Below are positions 46,481 to 57,717 of a stretch of DNA of 64,000 nt, one piece after another. The notes under the pieces are model-generated. The model made no database searches. It was given only the letters and a program-made list of their open reading frames with translations, and was not told where the DNA came from. The number at the start of each line of letters is the position of its first letter. Within the stretch, counting starts at the first letter, position 1. The position numbers and the translations under genes are program-made. Origin of the DNA: Magicicada septendecula (taxonomy: Eukaryota; Arthropoda; Insecta; Hemiptera; Cicadidae); NCBI GenBank assembly GCA_034769895.1, contig CM068373.1, forward strand, positions 283,183,879-283,247,878, read 5' to 3'.

Positions 46481-47264
46481 CAGAAAAAGAAGGTGTATGA
46501 GGCACGCGTTGGCCCACCGAAGATGACAGCCAGTGGAGCTGCATAAACGTGTCGTTTAATTGAAAACCTTGGAATACGGCCAAACAGCCCGGCAGTTACA
46601 TTTAATTCAAATATATACGTTTGTTTAAACATGCTTAAGAAAAAGAGTGAGGCAAGTAAAGCTCTGACTAATGTGAGTAATGATGACGAACTGTTTGGAT
46701 CCGTAAAATAAAATGGAATCTCTTTACACGCATTCGCACCTGCTATGTATACAACTAGTCTTGTCTCGCTTGCTGGCCTCTAGGAGCTCTGTAATCGCAG
46801 TGAATTCAAAAAAGGCATTGTGAGCTTTATCATTGCAAGATTGTTAGACTGTGATTACAGATCACACTCTGTATGACGTAGAATGTGGATGTCGTATGAA
46901 ATCATAAAAGTCCAAACGTGGAACTAATAAGAACTGAGAAGAAGACAGTGGTGTCTGCTGCAAGACACAATAAAATATGATGATGATGATTATGATGTGT
47001 TGTATAAGCGTGTGAGTTAATGGGACAGTTTGTGCAGCTCAGTTACGTTGTCTTGCTGTCGTCAAGTGAGGCACTCAATGTTTATCGCTCAGCTGTAAAT
47101 CAGCTGATTGCAGTCCCACTGGTGCGGGTTGACAAAGCCTGTGAACACAATAATTAGCCTGTGCCCATTACTGCCAACAGCCTGATAACCCATGCACGCA
47201 CACAATATATCTCAGGTTTGTAACACTTGTTTGCAAATTACTTACAAATTCAATTTCAAATTAT

Positions 47265-47760
47265 AAAATTATTATTATTATTCCGGCTGTACAATGTTCA
47301 CACTATTTCCGGAACCAAAGGTTACAGAAGTGATTTTAATTCTCATCATCCACTGCTGCTTTTCCAACCAAAGATCTTTTTCAATTTCTCATTTCCTCAA
47401 TTTAGTATGAATTTCTTCAATCCAGGTGATAGGTGATCTTCCTCTTTTCCTTCTTCCTGGTGGGGTCCATTCCATACTCTGTTTGGCAATCTTTCCTGTG
47501 CCATTCTTTTCGTGTGTCCATATCATTGTAGTTTTTTTGTTTGGATAAAATCAAGAATTGAAATTTTCACATTCATTCTGTCTATAATGACTTCATTTCT
47601 AATTTTCTCACGTCTGGATACTCTTTTCGAACGTCTCCAAAAGACCATCTCTGCTGTCATTAATTCTGTTCTTGTGTGTTTATTAGTAGTCCAAACGTCT
47701 GAGAAGTAAGTCATGATACTTCTAACAATGGTTTTAAATATTTTGATTTTAGTTTCAGCA
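47265..47760 (-). pseudogene. LINE ORF2 C-terminus and 3' end, sister of 27.5 kb
   Basis: The minus strand reads EMVFWRRSKRVSRREKIRNE, MNVKISILDFIQTKK, then in shifted frames the same MEWTPPGRRK-type end. It closes with TGTACAGCCGGAATAATAAT, so this family carries an (AAT)n tail. More than one frame break. Confidence 0.83.
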
Positions 47761-47819
47761 ACTATAAAATTAATTTTATAAAAAGAGATATTATTCTGTG
47801 TTAAAAAATAAATTGTAAT

Positions 47820-48078
47820 GGTAATTGTAATGAGAATTTTCAGGACAGTTTCAAATCACGAGGAAGATGAAAGCTCGCAAAAGTCATCGGATATGATGGT
47901 AGAAAGACTGGAGCGGCTGAGAAATGGAAAGCGAAATAGAGAGTGGAGGAGAGACCAGATGACAGACGATATACAGATAGGATGTCATGAAAGAAGACAG
48001 ACTAGACCAGAATAGAAGACCGTAGAGGAAGCTTGCCATGTAAAACCATATAAAACACGTAATGATGATGATATCAAG
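47820..48078 (+). pseudogene. LINE ORF2 tail
   Basis: The plus strand reads REWRRDQMTDDIQIG, then a stop-interrupted VEEACHVKPYKTRN before ATGATGATGATATC. The ending followed by GAT repeats fits a LINE tail, but few residues are diagnostic. Confidence 0.5.
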
Positions 48079-48849
48079 TAATAATGACGGTTTCGGTTTT
48101 ATCAAAACTTTACCTAGATTTTTTCTTATACATTAATTTTGCAGATATCAGAGGATATTATTATTATTTATAAGCATTGCAATGTAAATTGTTAATAAAA
48201 TAAATACTGTGGCGAGCCAAACATAGTTAACATTATTTCAAAATGATCGAGCTATACACTTTATATTAGACACTTTGCTAAAGTATCGTTAAATTATTCT
48301 TGAGAGTATTAAAGACTATTAGATATAAATACTATTAAATGCAGCTCTAAGCTGGTTTAAACAAGCAGTTATGCTTCAGTAAAAGCAATTTAAACTTACA
48401 AGAAGCCTGGCGCAATTGGATTACTACAAAGTAGCTTACTACATTCTCTGTGTTACAGACTAGATACTGTAATATATGCATTCTCCGTTCAGTTGAAAAG
48501 TTTGTTCATGAATTAGCTTTGTTCCATATGTTGCTCAGCTAGAGACTTGATAGGGTAAGTGCACTTATTGTTCATTCAATTGTCTGAAATGTGTAATAAT
48601 GTCCTGTAGACTACATTATGGTAGGCACTAAGGAAATATAACTTTAGCTATATTTTAATTATAGCTGTACAAGAGCTTTGTTCAAAAAAAGGCAATTAAA
48701 CAATTTAATTAATAAATTCTGTGACTGCAGAAATTGCTCACCATTGATTTTTGAAAGAATGTATTTTTTAATAGATAAACTAGAACATTATCACTGGAAA
48801 AAACATATCCCAAAACGCGTCAGATAAAGAATCTTTTAAGATAAGGAAA
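48079..48849. other. No gene seen
   Basis: AT-rich and unrecognised. Confidence 0.45.
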
Positions 48850-49290
48850 CTCAAATTAGCAAAGGCTTTACTCTAACCCGGAAACTGTACGGAAAGAAAT
48901 ATCTTTCCAGGCCGGTGATCATGTATGGAGTGGAAACAATGTGCTTTCAAAATTTGGAACCTCTTCTTAAAATTGGACGAAGAATTCATCGGAAAATTTA
49001 TGGCCCTAAGGAAACCAAAGATAAGTACAGGCACAGACCTAAAGATGGATCTGGAAGACCTGGAAACGGCTTTCCGAAGGAAAAGACAGATATTAAAAAA
49101 ACTGAGATTCCTTGGACATATGGTTCGGATGGATCGGTCCAGATTAAATAAACAAATTTTCAACTATATTTAGCAACTTTCCAGTCTGAACGGATATACT
49201 CAAGGAGGAAATTATGAAACTGCGTATCTCTTTGAACAACTGTGTGGATCCATGGTCCACGACTGGCCTGTTCGTGCAAAAAATACTTGA
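48850..49290 (+). pseudogene. LINE ORF2 tail
   Basis: The frames read VIMYGVETMCFQNLEPL and, after a shift, DLETAFRRKRQILKKLRFLG followed by HMVRMDRSRLNKQIFNYI stop. They then run on to LCGSMVHDWPV. The YGxET thumb and GHxVRMxxxRLxKQIF blocks identify the LINE group also seen at 34.6 kb. Confidence 0.82.
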
Positions 49291-49679
49291 ACATTATTCA
49301 GTATAATATTTATTAATAAAAAAAATTACAGAGACCACAATTATTCTACTATTTTTATAATTCTACTACTGTTTTTATTTATTATTCTACTATTTTATAC
49401 CATTATTCTTGTTACTTTTATGACAAGAATTATAAAAAATTATAATCATACAATTATAAACATATCATCATCATCATCGCCATCATCATATATCACTTCA
49501 GTTTTAACTATTTTATTTTAAAATGTAGAAAGTGTAATAATTAAAAAAAAAATCAGAATTACGAAAATATTTCATAAATATTCAGTTGGCTTTATTGGGA
49601 ACATGCCCATCTATATGGGTCAAGTTCTTTCATTTTCTTCTTTGCAGACACATTTTTAACTCACACAAATTGCTACATA

Positions 49680-50229
49680 TGTTACGCCATTACAGAACAT
49701 TCTACATATTTCTCGACTAACCCAACAGAGCCCAGCTGTAATGTGTGTGTGCGTACATATTGCTGCTACTTTAAGATGAAAGACAATTACGTGACACTTA
49801 TCACGCCTCAACCACCGAGGCCGTTCCAGACTTCACCGGTCCGCGCGCACTGTGTTCAAGACCGCAAGCAATTACGCTCTACATTTTTCTAGTAGTGTTG
49901 ATGCGTATTATGGATTACTCTGGAACACTTGTGCTATCTATTCAAACAATGACAGCTGTCCCGCTTAGTTTAAGGTTTAGTGGCGATTTATTCCAGAAAG
50001 GGTTTATGTATTGGGCGTAGTGTTATGTGTTTTATAATTGTGCGTGACTCTATTAGTTGACATTATTATTGCGTGTGGACAATTTTTACTTGATTTGTTG
50101 TAAGAGACTATCCTTATTGATTACAAATTATTAATGGTGATAATTAAAGCTGGTGATTAGCGGTTTTATTGGTTCCTTGTATATTGTTTTTCACTGTACC
50201 ATACGACGGTCAAGGAAACCGTCGTAACA
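49680..50229 (+). repeat. Solo LTR, family I
   Basis: 550 bp from TGTTACGCCATTAC to CCGTCGTAACA. The right flank is ATAT. The 5' half has the GGTCCGCGCGCACTGTG segment typical of the family. Confidence 0.82.
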
Positions 50230-50589
50230 ATATTCTTGTTAATTGGAGTTTTTTTACAGTTATTGCAAACGGAGTTTACAGGTTGCCGCTATGTCAAGTT
50301 ACAGCTATTGAGCGGAAAAATAATTGAGCTATTGAGCTCAGTACGTCACGGGGAGTTCAACAACGTAGCGTGGATCACGTAGGCCTACAGCCAGAATCAA
50401 CCTCAATTAAGTAGACCCCTATCGCAGTGAGCAAATTGGAACCCTCTATATCCGGCCGTCTAATGCTTTTGTAAAACAATCCCTCTTGTGTGAGATGTCA
50501 AATATTTTCTATTGTTTCTTTCATTAGTTACTTGAGACTTCACAGGCTGTTTTCAACAATTAGTTCTGCAGAGAGTTTTTGTCACTGTC

Positions 50590-50755
50590 GTTATCAATAT
50601 GTTATTATTATTATTATTATTATTATTGTTGTTGTTATAATATAATAATAATAATAATATATATTTAAAAAAATAATAAAAATATTATAGTAATATTTTA
50701 ATATTTATTATACATTATTATTATTAATTTTATTATTTTTTTTTTTTTTGTTAGT
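50590..50755. repeat. (ATT)n-rich stretch
   Basis: ATT/TAA trinucleotides and a T run separate the two LTRs. Confidence 0.8.
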
Positions 50756-51238
50756 AAGACATTACATAACATGCTACGTGTTTCTTGGCTATTCCATCGG
50801 AGCCCGGCTATAATGTTGTGTGCGTACGTGATCTCAACATGCGTTAGCCAGACTGGTCCAAGTTTCGCCGGCCGCGCGCACTGTGCCAAGACCACAAGCA
50901 ATTACGCTCTAGTGTAGCGCTGACGCGTAGTATGGATTTTTCTGGAATTTCAGTGGCGTATAAATATAGGCATTCAGCGGCGCTTAGTTCAGTTTTAGCG
51001 GCGATTTATTCCAGTGCGGTTCGAAGTAATGTGGAGAAGTGTTGTGTTCTATAATTGTGCGGGACTCTATTAGTTGACATTATTATTGGATGTGAACAAT
51101 TTTTATATGATTTGTTGTAAGAGACTATCTTGTTGATTACAAACTGTTTAATTGTGATAATTAAAGCTGGTGATTAATGACTTAATTGGTGTCTTGTATT
51201 TTGTTTTCCATTGCACCATACGACGATCAGTTATACCG
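50755..51238 (+). repeat. Partial LTR, family I
   Basis: Same family as the upstream LTR, in the same orientation. It has a GTATAAATATAGG box near 50957. The last bases are replaced by (ATT)n at 51238. Confidence 0.75.
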
Positions 51239-51274
51239 TATTATTATTATTATTATTATTTTGTTGTTGTTGTT

Positions 51275-52015
51275 ATTTCAGAAAGTGTATGTGATTCCCA
51301 TAGACCCGTTGGCTTTAGAGCGAAAGCATTTTTTCTAAAGAAGATGAAAGTGGAAGTGATGCGGCAAAACGTGACGTCAGAGAACTCATTCTCAGGCACT
51401 GACAACGTCAATGGAAGATGGAGGACAGAGGAAGATGGACTGCAAGTTTCATATCAATCTTGATGGAATGGATTGATGGTCAACACGGTGATGTTGACTG
51501 CCATCTGACACAGTTGCTCAGTGGTCACGTCAATTTTAGTGCCTGCCTCTACATTATGGGAAAAGTGGAAGACCCAGCGTGCTAGTATAGTGACTCTCCC
51601 CATTAAGATGCCTTGCACACATTACCCAATCACTAAAGATTCACAAATGAGACTATGGTACTGGAGACGGAGCTCGGGAATTTCACGCCCGAGATCGTAG
51701 TTGAGATTATGCAGTGAGGCAAAGAGGAATGGGGCCTCATTTCTGCACTTATTCAGTGGGTTCTAATGGGAAAGAAAAGACAGGCCCAACTTGCACCCAA
51801 CGGGCAGTACAGGATGAGGAACAACTAGAAGGAGGCTAATAAGGGCGCAATAGACTCCATCCTGAAGTAATACGCTAAGTGGTTCCAGGATGGATATGAA
51901 TGCCTGAATTAATGGTGGGGTTTGTGATGAGTGAGAGTATTACACACCAGAGGAAGCACGACCTCCTCTGACGGTGCATAAAGCATTTTTATACCTCTTT
52001 AAAAATATTATTATT
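51275..52015 (+). pseudogene. R1/Jockey-type LINE ORF2 end (RNase H and cysteine-rich region)
   Basis: Shifted frames read VIPIDPLALERKH, then LTQLLSGHVNFSACLYIMGK, VEDPAC, ALHTLPNH and FTPEIVVEIMQ, followed by KEEWGLISALIQWVLMGKK. TQLLSGHxxF..YL and the later C...H cluster followed by K..W..I mark the C-terminus of R1, LOA and Jockey group elements. A (ATT)n stretch follows at about 52005. Multiple stops, no palm motif. Confidence 0.8.
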
Positions 52016-52129
52016 ATCACTATTAATATTATTATTTTTATTATTTTTTTTGTATGAGTCATTGTGTTTTTTCGTTTAGTTCAACGGGTTCCTCCGTACT
52101 TATTTTCTCTCTTCCTTCTCTCCCACATC

Positions 52130-52720
52130 TCATTCATTCTTGATCAATGTCTCTCCCTCCTTTTGTCAGTTCAGATGGCACCTGTCCTCTTCCTGTGTTT
52201 TTCCTAAACACCTTGAGCATTTTTAATTTCTTTTTGGGTGACAAGCATTCTTCAGTGTCTTGTTGGGTAATTATTGTTTTTTATTATTGTTTATACTATC
52301 ATTAGTTTTTTCGGTTTGGTGAGTTATGGACAACGTTGGTTCAACTGCTTCTTTCCCTTGGCTTTAAATTTTGTCCCTTATTTCTACATTCATTTACGAT
52401 GTGCTTCTTTTATTTCTTCAGTGAACTTCTTTCCTGTTCTCAGCTTGAGTTTTGTCTGGAAACATTTTCTGCTCCTAGTCTCTTGTTAAGTAAGTCATGT
52501 TCCTGAATGACGTCACGAGTGATCCCCAATTCTTGCAGATCCTTTTCCATCTCGATGAATCAGACGCACTTGCTTAATTTCAAAAGCGGTATGGAGGCCC
52601 GGCAGTCCAACCTGAGTGTTGAGATGGTTCATCTTTCTTTGCAGTTGTGCTAAGAGAAGCAAAACATACGAGGATTGTCCAATACAAGCACGTTTGATCT
52701 GCCCAACTGTCACTTTGTCG
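52130..52720 (-). pseudogene. LINE ORF2 C-terminus, opposite orientation
   Basis: The minus strand reads RASIPLLKLSKCV, FIEMEKDLQELGITRDVIQE followed by HDLLNKRLGAENVSRQNSS, and a lysine-rich end before (AAT)n. I recognise RFxEMxxDLxELGI..V as the tail of one LINE group, but only by general resemblance. It converges tail to tail with the R1-type copy on the other strand. Confidence 0.62.
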
Positions 52721-52830
52721 CCATGGCAACGGAATTCATTTGTTTATATTGCGTGTTCAAGTGCTAGTGACGCGTCTGTCAAAAATATTTGCAGTTTGCT
52801 CTTTTCTAAGCTTTGTGTTTGGGTTGAAAA

Positions 52831-53078
52831 ATGACATCTATGATAGAAAATCCGTCCAAAGATTTTCTGCGTGCCGTTATTCAGTTTTTGGCCGCTGAGT
52901 GCAACAGCCAATGAAAATTTATACGAGAATGAAAGCTGTATATGGTGACTATATTTATTCTCAAACGGCCGTGGTTGAATGTTACAATAAATTTCGACAA
53001 GGAAGAGAATTCACTAAAGATTTGGCCCGTCCCGGACCTGCACCATCAGATGAAAATGTGAGACTGCTGGAAACATAA
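52831..53078 (+). pseudogene. mariner-type transposase, N-terminal fragment
   Basis: Starting at ATG (52831) the frame reads FLRAVIQFLAAECNSQ, stop, then KFIREMKAVYGDYIYSQTAV followed by VECYNKFRQGREFTKDLARP, and SDENVRL. This is the paired helix-turn-helix start of mariner-family transposases (VIxFLxxE, MKxVYGD, W/CxxxFRxGRxxxxDxxRPG, DENVR). One stop interrupts it. The copy breaks off at 53.08 kb, before the DDD catalytic domain. Confidence 0.85.
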
Positions 53079-53324
53079 TATATACTGTACCTGTTTTATG
53101 TATTTATATTAAATGAACAGATTTCCCACTTTGACAAATCTATATAAGTTTTAGGCTGAACTTTTTGTTTCAAACCCAGTTTATATTTGGTGGGTTCAGT
53201 GTCGTCTAAAACCGCTTTCTGCCGCCTAAAACCTAAACCCAGAATACAACTTCATTTATGTAATTTTTTGTATGTCGTTGAATGTTTCTGACGTGAAGTT
53301 TGATACAAACATTGTGTAGCGCGT

Positions 53325-53705
53325 TGTTGTACGAAGGGTTACACGGCCGGTGTCATTTTCATTAAAATTAACTACCGGCCTGTTTGGCCGTGGTCCTAAG
53401 TTTGTGACGAAACCAGACGTTGTGACAAAACAATGCCACTGACTGCCATCTTCAGTGGAAACGAGTCAACGCTAACATGGGATGATATAAGTTAGAACCA
53501 CGGTACTGTGGTTAAGACTTAATAGAAGTTCTTAAGGTTAAGTTCTTCTCTTAACCAGCCTTAAACACAGTACTGTGGTCCTAACGTATATCATCCCACG
53601 TTAGTGTTGACTCGTTTCCAATGAAGATGGCAGTCAGTGGCATTGCCGAAACGTCTGGTTTTGTCCACAAACTTTGGACCACAGCCAAACAGTCCGGCAG
53701 GTAAT
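53325..53705. mobile_element. Fold-back PLE terminal repeats with opposed motifs
   Basis: The two arms of about 185 bp are reverse complements (CACGGTACTGTGGTTAAG with TTAAACACAGTACTGTGGTC near the centre). Each carries a hammerhead-like motif near 53413-53462 (minus) and 53617-53659 (plus). The outer ends match the 57-kb PLE. Confidence 0.8.
53617..53659 (+). ncRNA. Hammerhead-like motif
   Basis: TCCA, ATGAAGA, T, GGCAGT to ATTGCC hairpin (6 bp), GAAACGTC, TGG. The first core base is A instead of C. Confidence 0.42.
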
Positions 53706-54685
53706 TTTAATCAAAAATTGTATAACTCTGATCATTGTTTTTTGGCTCTGTTTTAGGAACGTGATACAAAACAAATACCCACCGAACTGTTGCACAGTCA
53801 AATCCTGTAAGATTAAGAAGTTAAAGAGTTTCATGAAAGTAACCAAACGTTACTGTAATTGGCTGTTGTCGCAATCTTGGGGTCACAGTGTTGCCAATAT
53901 TTTGTGTAAAATATTTCACTTCCACTACGTTTAACAGACACCTTGTACAGTGCTAAAACACGTAAGAAGAACTACTCTATTGTTACTGGATCCAAAATGT
54001 AAGGGACAACAACATTTCTATGGCGTCTGGCTGTCTGTATTTAATTACTTTGTACCACTTTAAACGTACAACGAGGGTACATAATATTTCTCACGCGAAA
54101 CATAACCAACAGATTTGTATCTCAATTGAGCGACCTGTTATTCTACTTTTTGTTAAGTTTAATATACACAACAGATCGCCAGAAGTATGGCCACAGTAAA
54201 ACAGCATCGTCAAGTAGAGAATGAGATTAACTGTTACGAAGCTAACAAGAAATATCTTCACCACGTGTTACAGTTAGATCCATAATTTTATTAGTGTAAT
54301 ACAGATGACGTGTAAGGTCATTTTGTGTTGGATACCATCAGTTGTAACTGGTAAAAACTGACGAAAGTTACTTGTGTACTTTGGCTGTCTTTAGGAAATA
54401 ATTGTAATCGTTCAACATAGAGTTTGTAGTACACGTTTGACAGGTGACTCCATTTAATCAGTCTGAAAAGGCAACTGACATTGTATTTAAACAATGAGCA
54501 CTTCTTGCTGTGTAAAATACAAAGATACCTGTTAAACCCACAAAAAACATGCAATCCACTGCGATTACAACGCCCCTAGCGGTCAGAGAGCAGATTACGA
54601 CTCTGTCTGTATAGCAGTAAAGAACGTGTGTAAAGCAGTTGTTTCAATTTTGACGAATGTATTGCTAAATTAAATTTTCATCATT
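53706..54685. other. No gene seen
   Basis: AT-rich. Frames of 78-86 codons lack family features. Confidence 0.45.
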
Positions 54686-54840
54686 ATCATCATCTTCTTC
54701 ATCTTCAAGGATGGTTTGTTCCGGCCTCAAATAGGCAAAGATTAGAGCTGGTCACTCCATCGCTTCCTCTGACGTCCCACACCTCTCTGCCACCTCGGCA
54801 TATAGTTCCATAGTTGTTTCAGCAAGCTGTTAGGCCGTGT
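54686..54840 (-). pseudogene. LINE 3' end without the P-like insertion
   Basis: The minus strand reads RWQRGVGRQRKRWSDQL stop. A short UTR and a GAA/GAT tail (54680-54715) follow. It aligns with the LINE on both sides of the P-like element and shows the uninterrupted sequence. Confidence 0.8.
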
Positions 54841-54857
54841 TCCAAAGTTGTTGTTAT

Positions 54858-54902
54858 TGACAAACATTTTAGCCCCACCGTCGAAGGCCATCATCAGTGA
54901 CT
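54858..54902 (-). ncRNA. Hammerhead-like motif
   Basis: TCA, CTGATGA, T, GGCC to GGCT hairpin, AAAATGTT, TG. The core is canonical; GAAA is altered. Confidence 0.4.
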
Positions 54903-54967
54903 AGACTACCACGGTGTTCGCCTCCAAGATGAGGTATAGAATACGTGTTTTGCCTGAGAAGGCCCAC

Positions 54968-55020
54968 TTTTATAAAATTTTGTACCAGAACCATCTCACC
55001 TGGAAACCAGCATCATCCAA
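54968..55020 (-). promoter_or_regulatory. CCAAT and TATA pair of a PLE
   Basis: On the minus strand ATTGG (55016-55020), 40 bp, TTTATAAA (from 54975 down to 54968). The motif starts 66 bp further on. Confidence 0.52.
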
Positions 55021-55084
55021 TCAGTATAGAACGGTTCGTGATTGGATTGGGAGCACGGCATGTTAGATCCTACAACTTAGATTG

Positions 55085-55275
55085 TGTAAAATTTTTTTTA
55101 GTGTCAGTAACAATATCTAGCTTCCAAACATTTCTCTCCAGCCCTTTGTTTATAGTGTTCTGCATCTGTCTCCATCCCTCCTGGCACATTAAACCGTTTA
55201 AAATATCTCTGTTTTCTATCGCTTAATCTAACTTTCTTTCGTAACTGTCAAAGTCCATGCCTCACTCCTGTATAT
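55085..55275 (-). pseudogene. LINE thumb fragment
   Basis: The minus strand begins NVAIYRSEAWTLTVTKES, then stops, and RDGDRCRTL. YxSExWTL is the LINE thumb landmark; the rest is too decayed to place. Confidence 0.55.
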
Positions 55276-56900
55276 TGCAACGTTACAAGTATTTCAAAAA
55301 AATGACACAAATACATTGCCATGTACTCAACGCAACTATGAAGTGTATTACACCGGCCAGGTCGCAGGATTTTTTTTTATTCTCGTTGCGTCAAGTATAT
55401 GTAGTTGCAAAATAATAAAATAATTTTCAAAGAGGAGTGAGATGTTGATGACATGAAATAATTAATTAAAACCGTTTCAAAATAATCATTCTATGATTTA
55501 TTAATATTTATAGAAAATATGCAAATATTAAAATTTCGAATTATAAAAATAAAAAAAATATTCTCTTTCATAAGTTTACAAAATAATACTATATAACCTT
55601 CTATGCTGTTCATGACATACAAAAATAAACAACGATATAATCTTACTAGCTAAACAGACATGTTAAACAAATTATCTAAACCCTTTTTATTTCAATGTGT
55701 CTGACTTTGACTCAAATTCTAAATAATAATAGCAACTCATTACACACAAAAATAATATTAATTCTCAAGAATAAAACTAATTGTTGTTATAAACATTTAC
55801 TTCCAACCTATTATTTATTTCTACTGACACATCCAAATTTTAACATATAACAGAAGATTAGTATTTTTAAATTTTTTGTTAAATTAAATTATTTACTTTA
55901 ACTACCATTTAAATTTTTGTACAATTATTATATTTAAAACTTTAAGTCTTTGCTGTTCATGTATAAGTTTCTTTTTTTTAAGAGTTCTTTTCACAACCAA
56001 AAAATATAATTGTTTATTCATCACCTGCGTACTGCCGACGTTACCGTTGCGCGCGCGTGTGTGTCCTGAATCCTGAGAATTTGATGATGATGATTGTGCT
56101 GATGCTGTGTTCTCTGTCTCTACGGTTTGTTGTTTGTGATGGTCCAGAGTTCCTCCATAAGCCTTGGTGTGTGTGGTGAAGATGTTCAATCGGCAGACCA
56201 GCAGCGTGACGTTGTGTGAAGATATCTTGAGTCTGAGATCGCCCCAAAATTGCCGGTGGTATTTATACTAGACGGCGATCTGATAAGTTCAGGACTGTTT
56301 TCGACCTGTTAGATATTGCCACTTCGTGCAAAGCGTCCTTTTAATTACAATTTACTTTTTGGTTCATTTTCGCGATTTCGTAAACATACTCGTAGCACGA
56401 GCGATACCATCGTTTGCGTAATTTTTTTCTGGTCACTCACATATAACACACTTATTAATTACTACTTAATTACACTAGTAATTAACATTAAATTACCTAG
56501 CGTCTTTATTATTGCACATAGCTGCAATAATTTTTATATAACCATATTCGTTAAAAATTCCTTAATGTAATGGTGTCTTTATAATTGGGGTAGGATTTTG
56601 TTCACAGGTTTAAACGTATTAATTAGTTTATTTTTATCCGGTTAAAACCTGATTACAGACGTACGCATCACCCCATCGTAGACTTTCTCCTCTCGTAACT
56701 TGCGTTCACACACACAAACACACAAGCGCTGTATTCACTCGTGGGGCAGGTGTACGCTTTCTGACAATTCTTAGCCTGCATAATATTGTTAAAAACTGTT
56801 CATCATATATTTTCTATGTTAAATATTTACAAACATACCGCCCTGGGCAAATATGCAAATATATGTATTGTTGCAATTTTAAGCTAAGTATTAGGATGAA
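55276..56900. other. No gene seen
   Basis: AT-rich. Overlapping minus frames at 55902-56247 (68-95 codons) have no recognisable domain. Confidence 0.45.
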
Positions 56901-56950
56901 ATTAAACTATCTGCCGGGTTGTTTGGCCGTGGTCCTAGGTTTCCATTAAA

Positions 56951-56992
56951 CCAAACGTTTCAGCAGCACCACTGGCTGGCATCTTCAGTGGG
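56951..56992 (-). ncRNA. Hammerhead-like motif downstream of a TATA box
   Basis: CCCA, CTGAAGA, T, imperfect hairpin, GAAACGTT, TGG. Core and GAAA are intact, stem I 3 bp. Confidence 0.48.
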
Positions 56993-57081
56993 TGTATCGA
57001 TTCAACCTAACACGGGGTGTCGTACGTTAGGCCCACAGTACTGTGGTGAAGGTTAAAGATGCCGCGCGATGCTACCTGTAC

Positions 57082-57133
57082 TTATAAATTCATTACGTCC
57101 CACGTACAGGTAAACATTGCACCAACAGCCAAT
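57082..57133 (-). promoter_or_regulatory. CCAAT and TATA pair of a PLE
   Basis: On the minus strand ATTGG (57129-57133), 40 bp, TTTATAA (57082-57088). The hammerhead-like motif begins about 90 bp downstream, so a transcript starting roughly 30 bp after the TATA box would carry it near its 5' end. Confidence 0.55.
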
Positions 57134-57380
57134 CAGAAGAAAGAAGGCTCGCATCGCGTTCTGCCATAAAGTACTTAACGAAATGCTTTTGCCCAGTAAT
57201 CGCAACATGCTTCTGAATCAACAAGGACTCCATATGAAGGCGAGGGAAGTACGCACTCACCACCGACAACAGCTTCGTCTCATCGAAGAGGACTGGATGG
57301 TCGGCATTGGCAGGCACGTGTTCGGCTACGGCAGACTTTTCCGGCTGTCTCAATCTACAGTAACGGCTATGTTCACCCAC
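57093..57380 (-). pseudogene. PLE endonuclease ORF, C-terminal tail
   Basis: The frame reads RLRQPEKSAVAEHVPANADH, then a PVLFDETKLLS segment, SAYFPRLHMES and IQKHV. In PLE proteins the GIY-YIG domain is followed by KSAVAEH, then HxIxFxxTxVL, a Y-rich segment, and EIxKH; the order and spacing here agree. The GIY-YIG active site itself is upstream of the truncation. The opposite-strand open frame at 57117-57560 is a shadow. Confidence 0.75.
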
Positions 57381-57407
57381 GCGTTAGGTTGGATCGATAC
57401 ATTACAT

Positions 57408-57448
57408 CCACTGAAGATGGTAGCCAGTGGTGCTGCTGAAACCTTTGG
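57408..57448 (+). ncRNA. Hammerhead-like motif in the inverted end
   Basis: CCA, CTGAAGA, T, GGTAGC to GCTGCT hairpin, GAAACCTT, TGG. Stem III is altered. Confidence 0.42.
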
Positions 57449-57717
57449 TTTTAATGAAAACCTAGGACTACGGCCAAACAGCCCTGCAGATAGTTTAATT
57501 TCAACTGACACCGGTCGTGAAAGCCTTCGTACAAAAATAAGAATTATGGCGGTTTTATAGACATTAATTTTTAACTTCTTGTTTACATTTCTTGATCTTA
57601 GAACCTTGCCCAAAACATAAAAACATCTGTTGCTGGCTGATATTTTAAGAAAACTTTCCTAATCATCTAAGTACTCCCAAGTAGTTAAAACGTTCCCATA
57701 CTTCATAAACCATGAAG

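Larger units (their letters stand above)
46217..46615 (-). mobile_element. PLE remnant with inverted ends, internally deleted
   Basis: The ends are inverted (GCCGGACTGTTTGGCC at left, GGCCAAACAGCCCGGC at right). The middle matches the CCAAT/TATA part of the 57-kb copy, but the ORF tail is deleted. The right motif has lost GAAA (CATAAACG). Confidence 0.72.
54845..55090 (-). mobile_element. PLE 3' end: last ORF residues, promoter boxes, hammerhead-like motif
   Basis: The minus strand starts with a stop-containing version of the RIWHAVL end of the 42-kb PLE (about 55040-55085). It continues through CCAAT (55016-55020) and TATA (54968-54975) to the motif at 54858-54902. Confidence 0.72.
56905..57545 (-). 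mobile_element. Penelope-like element, 5'-truncated with inverted end
   Basis: On the minus strand an inverted terminal piece (motif on the plus strand at 57408-57448) runs into the end of the PLE ORF (57093-57380). Promoter boxes and the terminal repeat with its own motif (56951-56992) follow. The outer ends are inverted repeats of about 80 bp (GGTTTTCATTAAA-type block and CGGCCAAACAGCC). Shorter relatives are at 2.0, 46.3 and 53.4 kb. Confidence 0.82.

Noticed and set aside
55902-56247. Overlapping minus-strand frames of 68-95 codons
   Set aside because: Low-complexity ends and no domain pattern; overlapping frames in GT-rich DNA are expected by chance.
57117-57560. 147-codon plus-strand frame
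   Set aside because: It is antisense to the PLE ORF tail and crosses the inverted terminal repeat.
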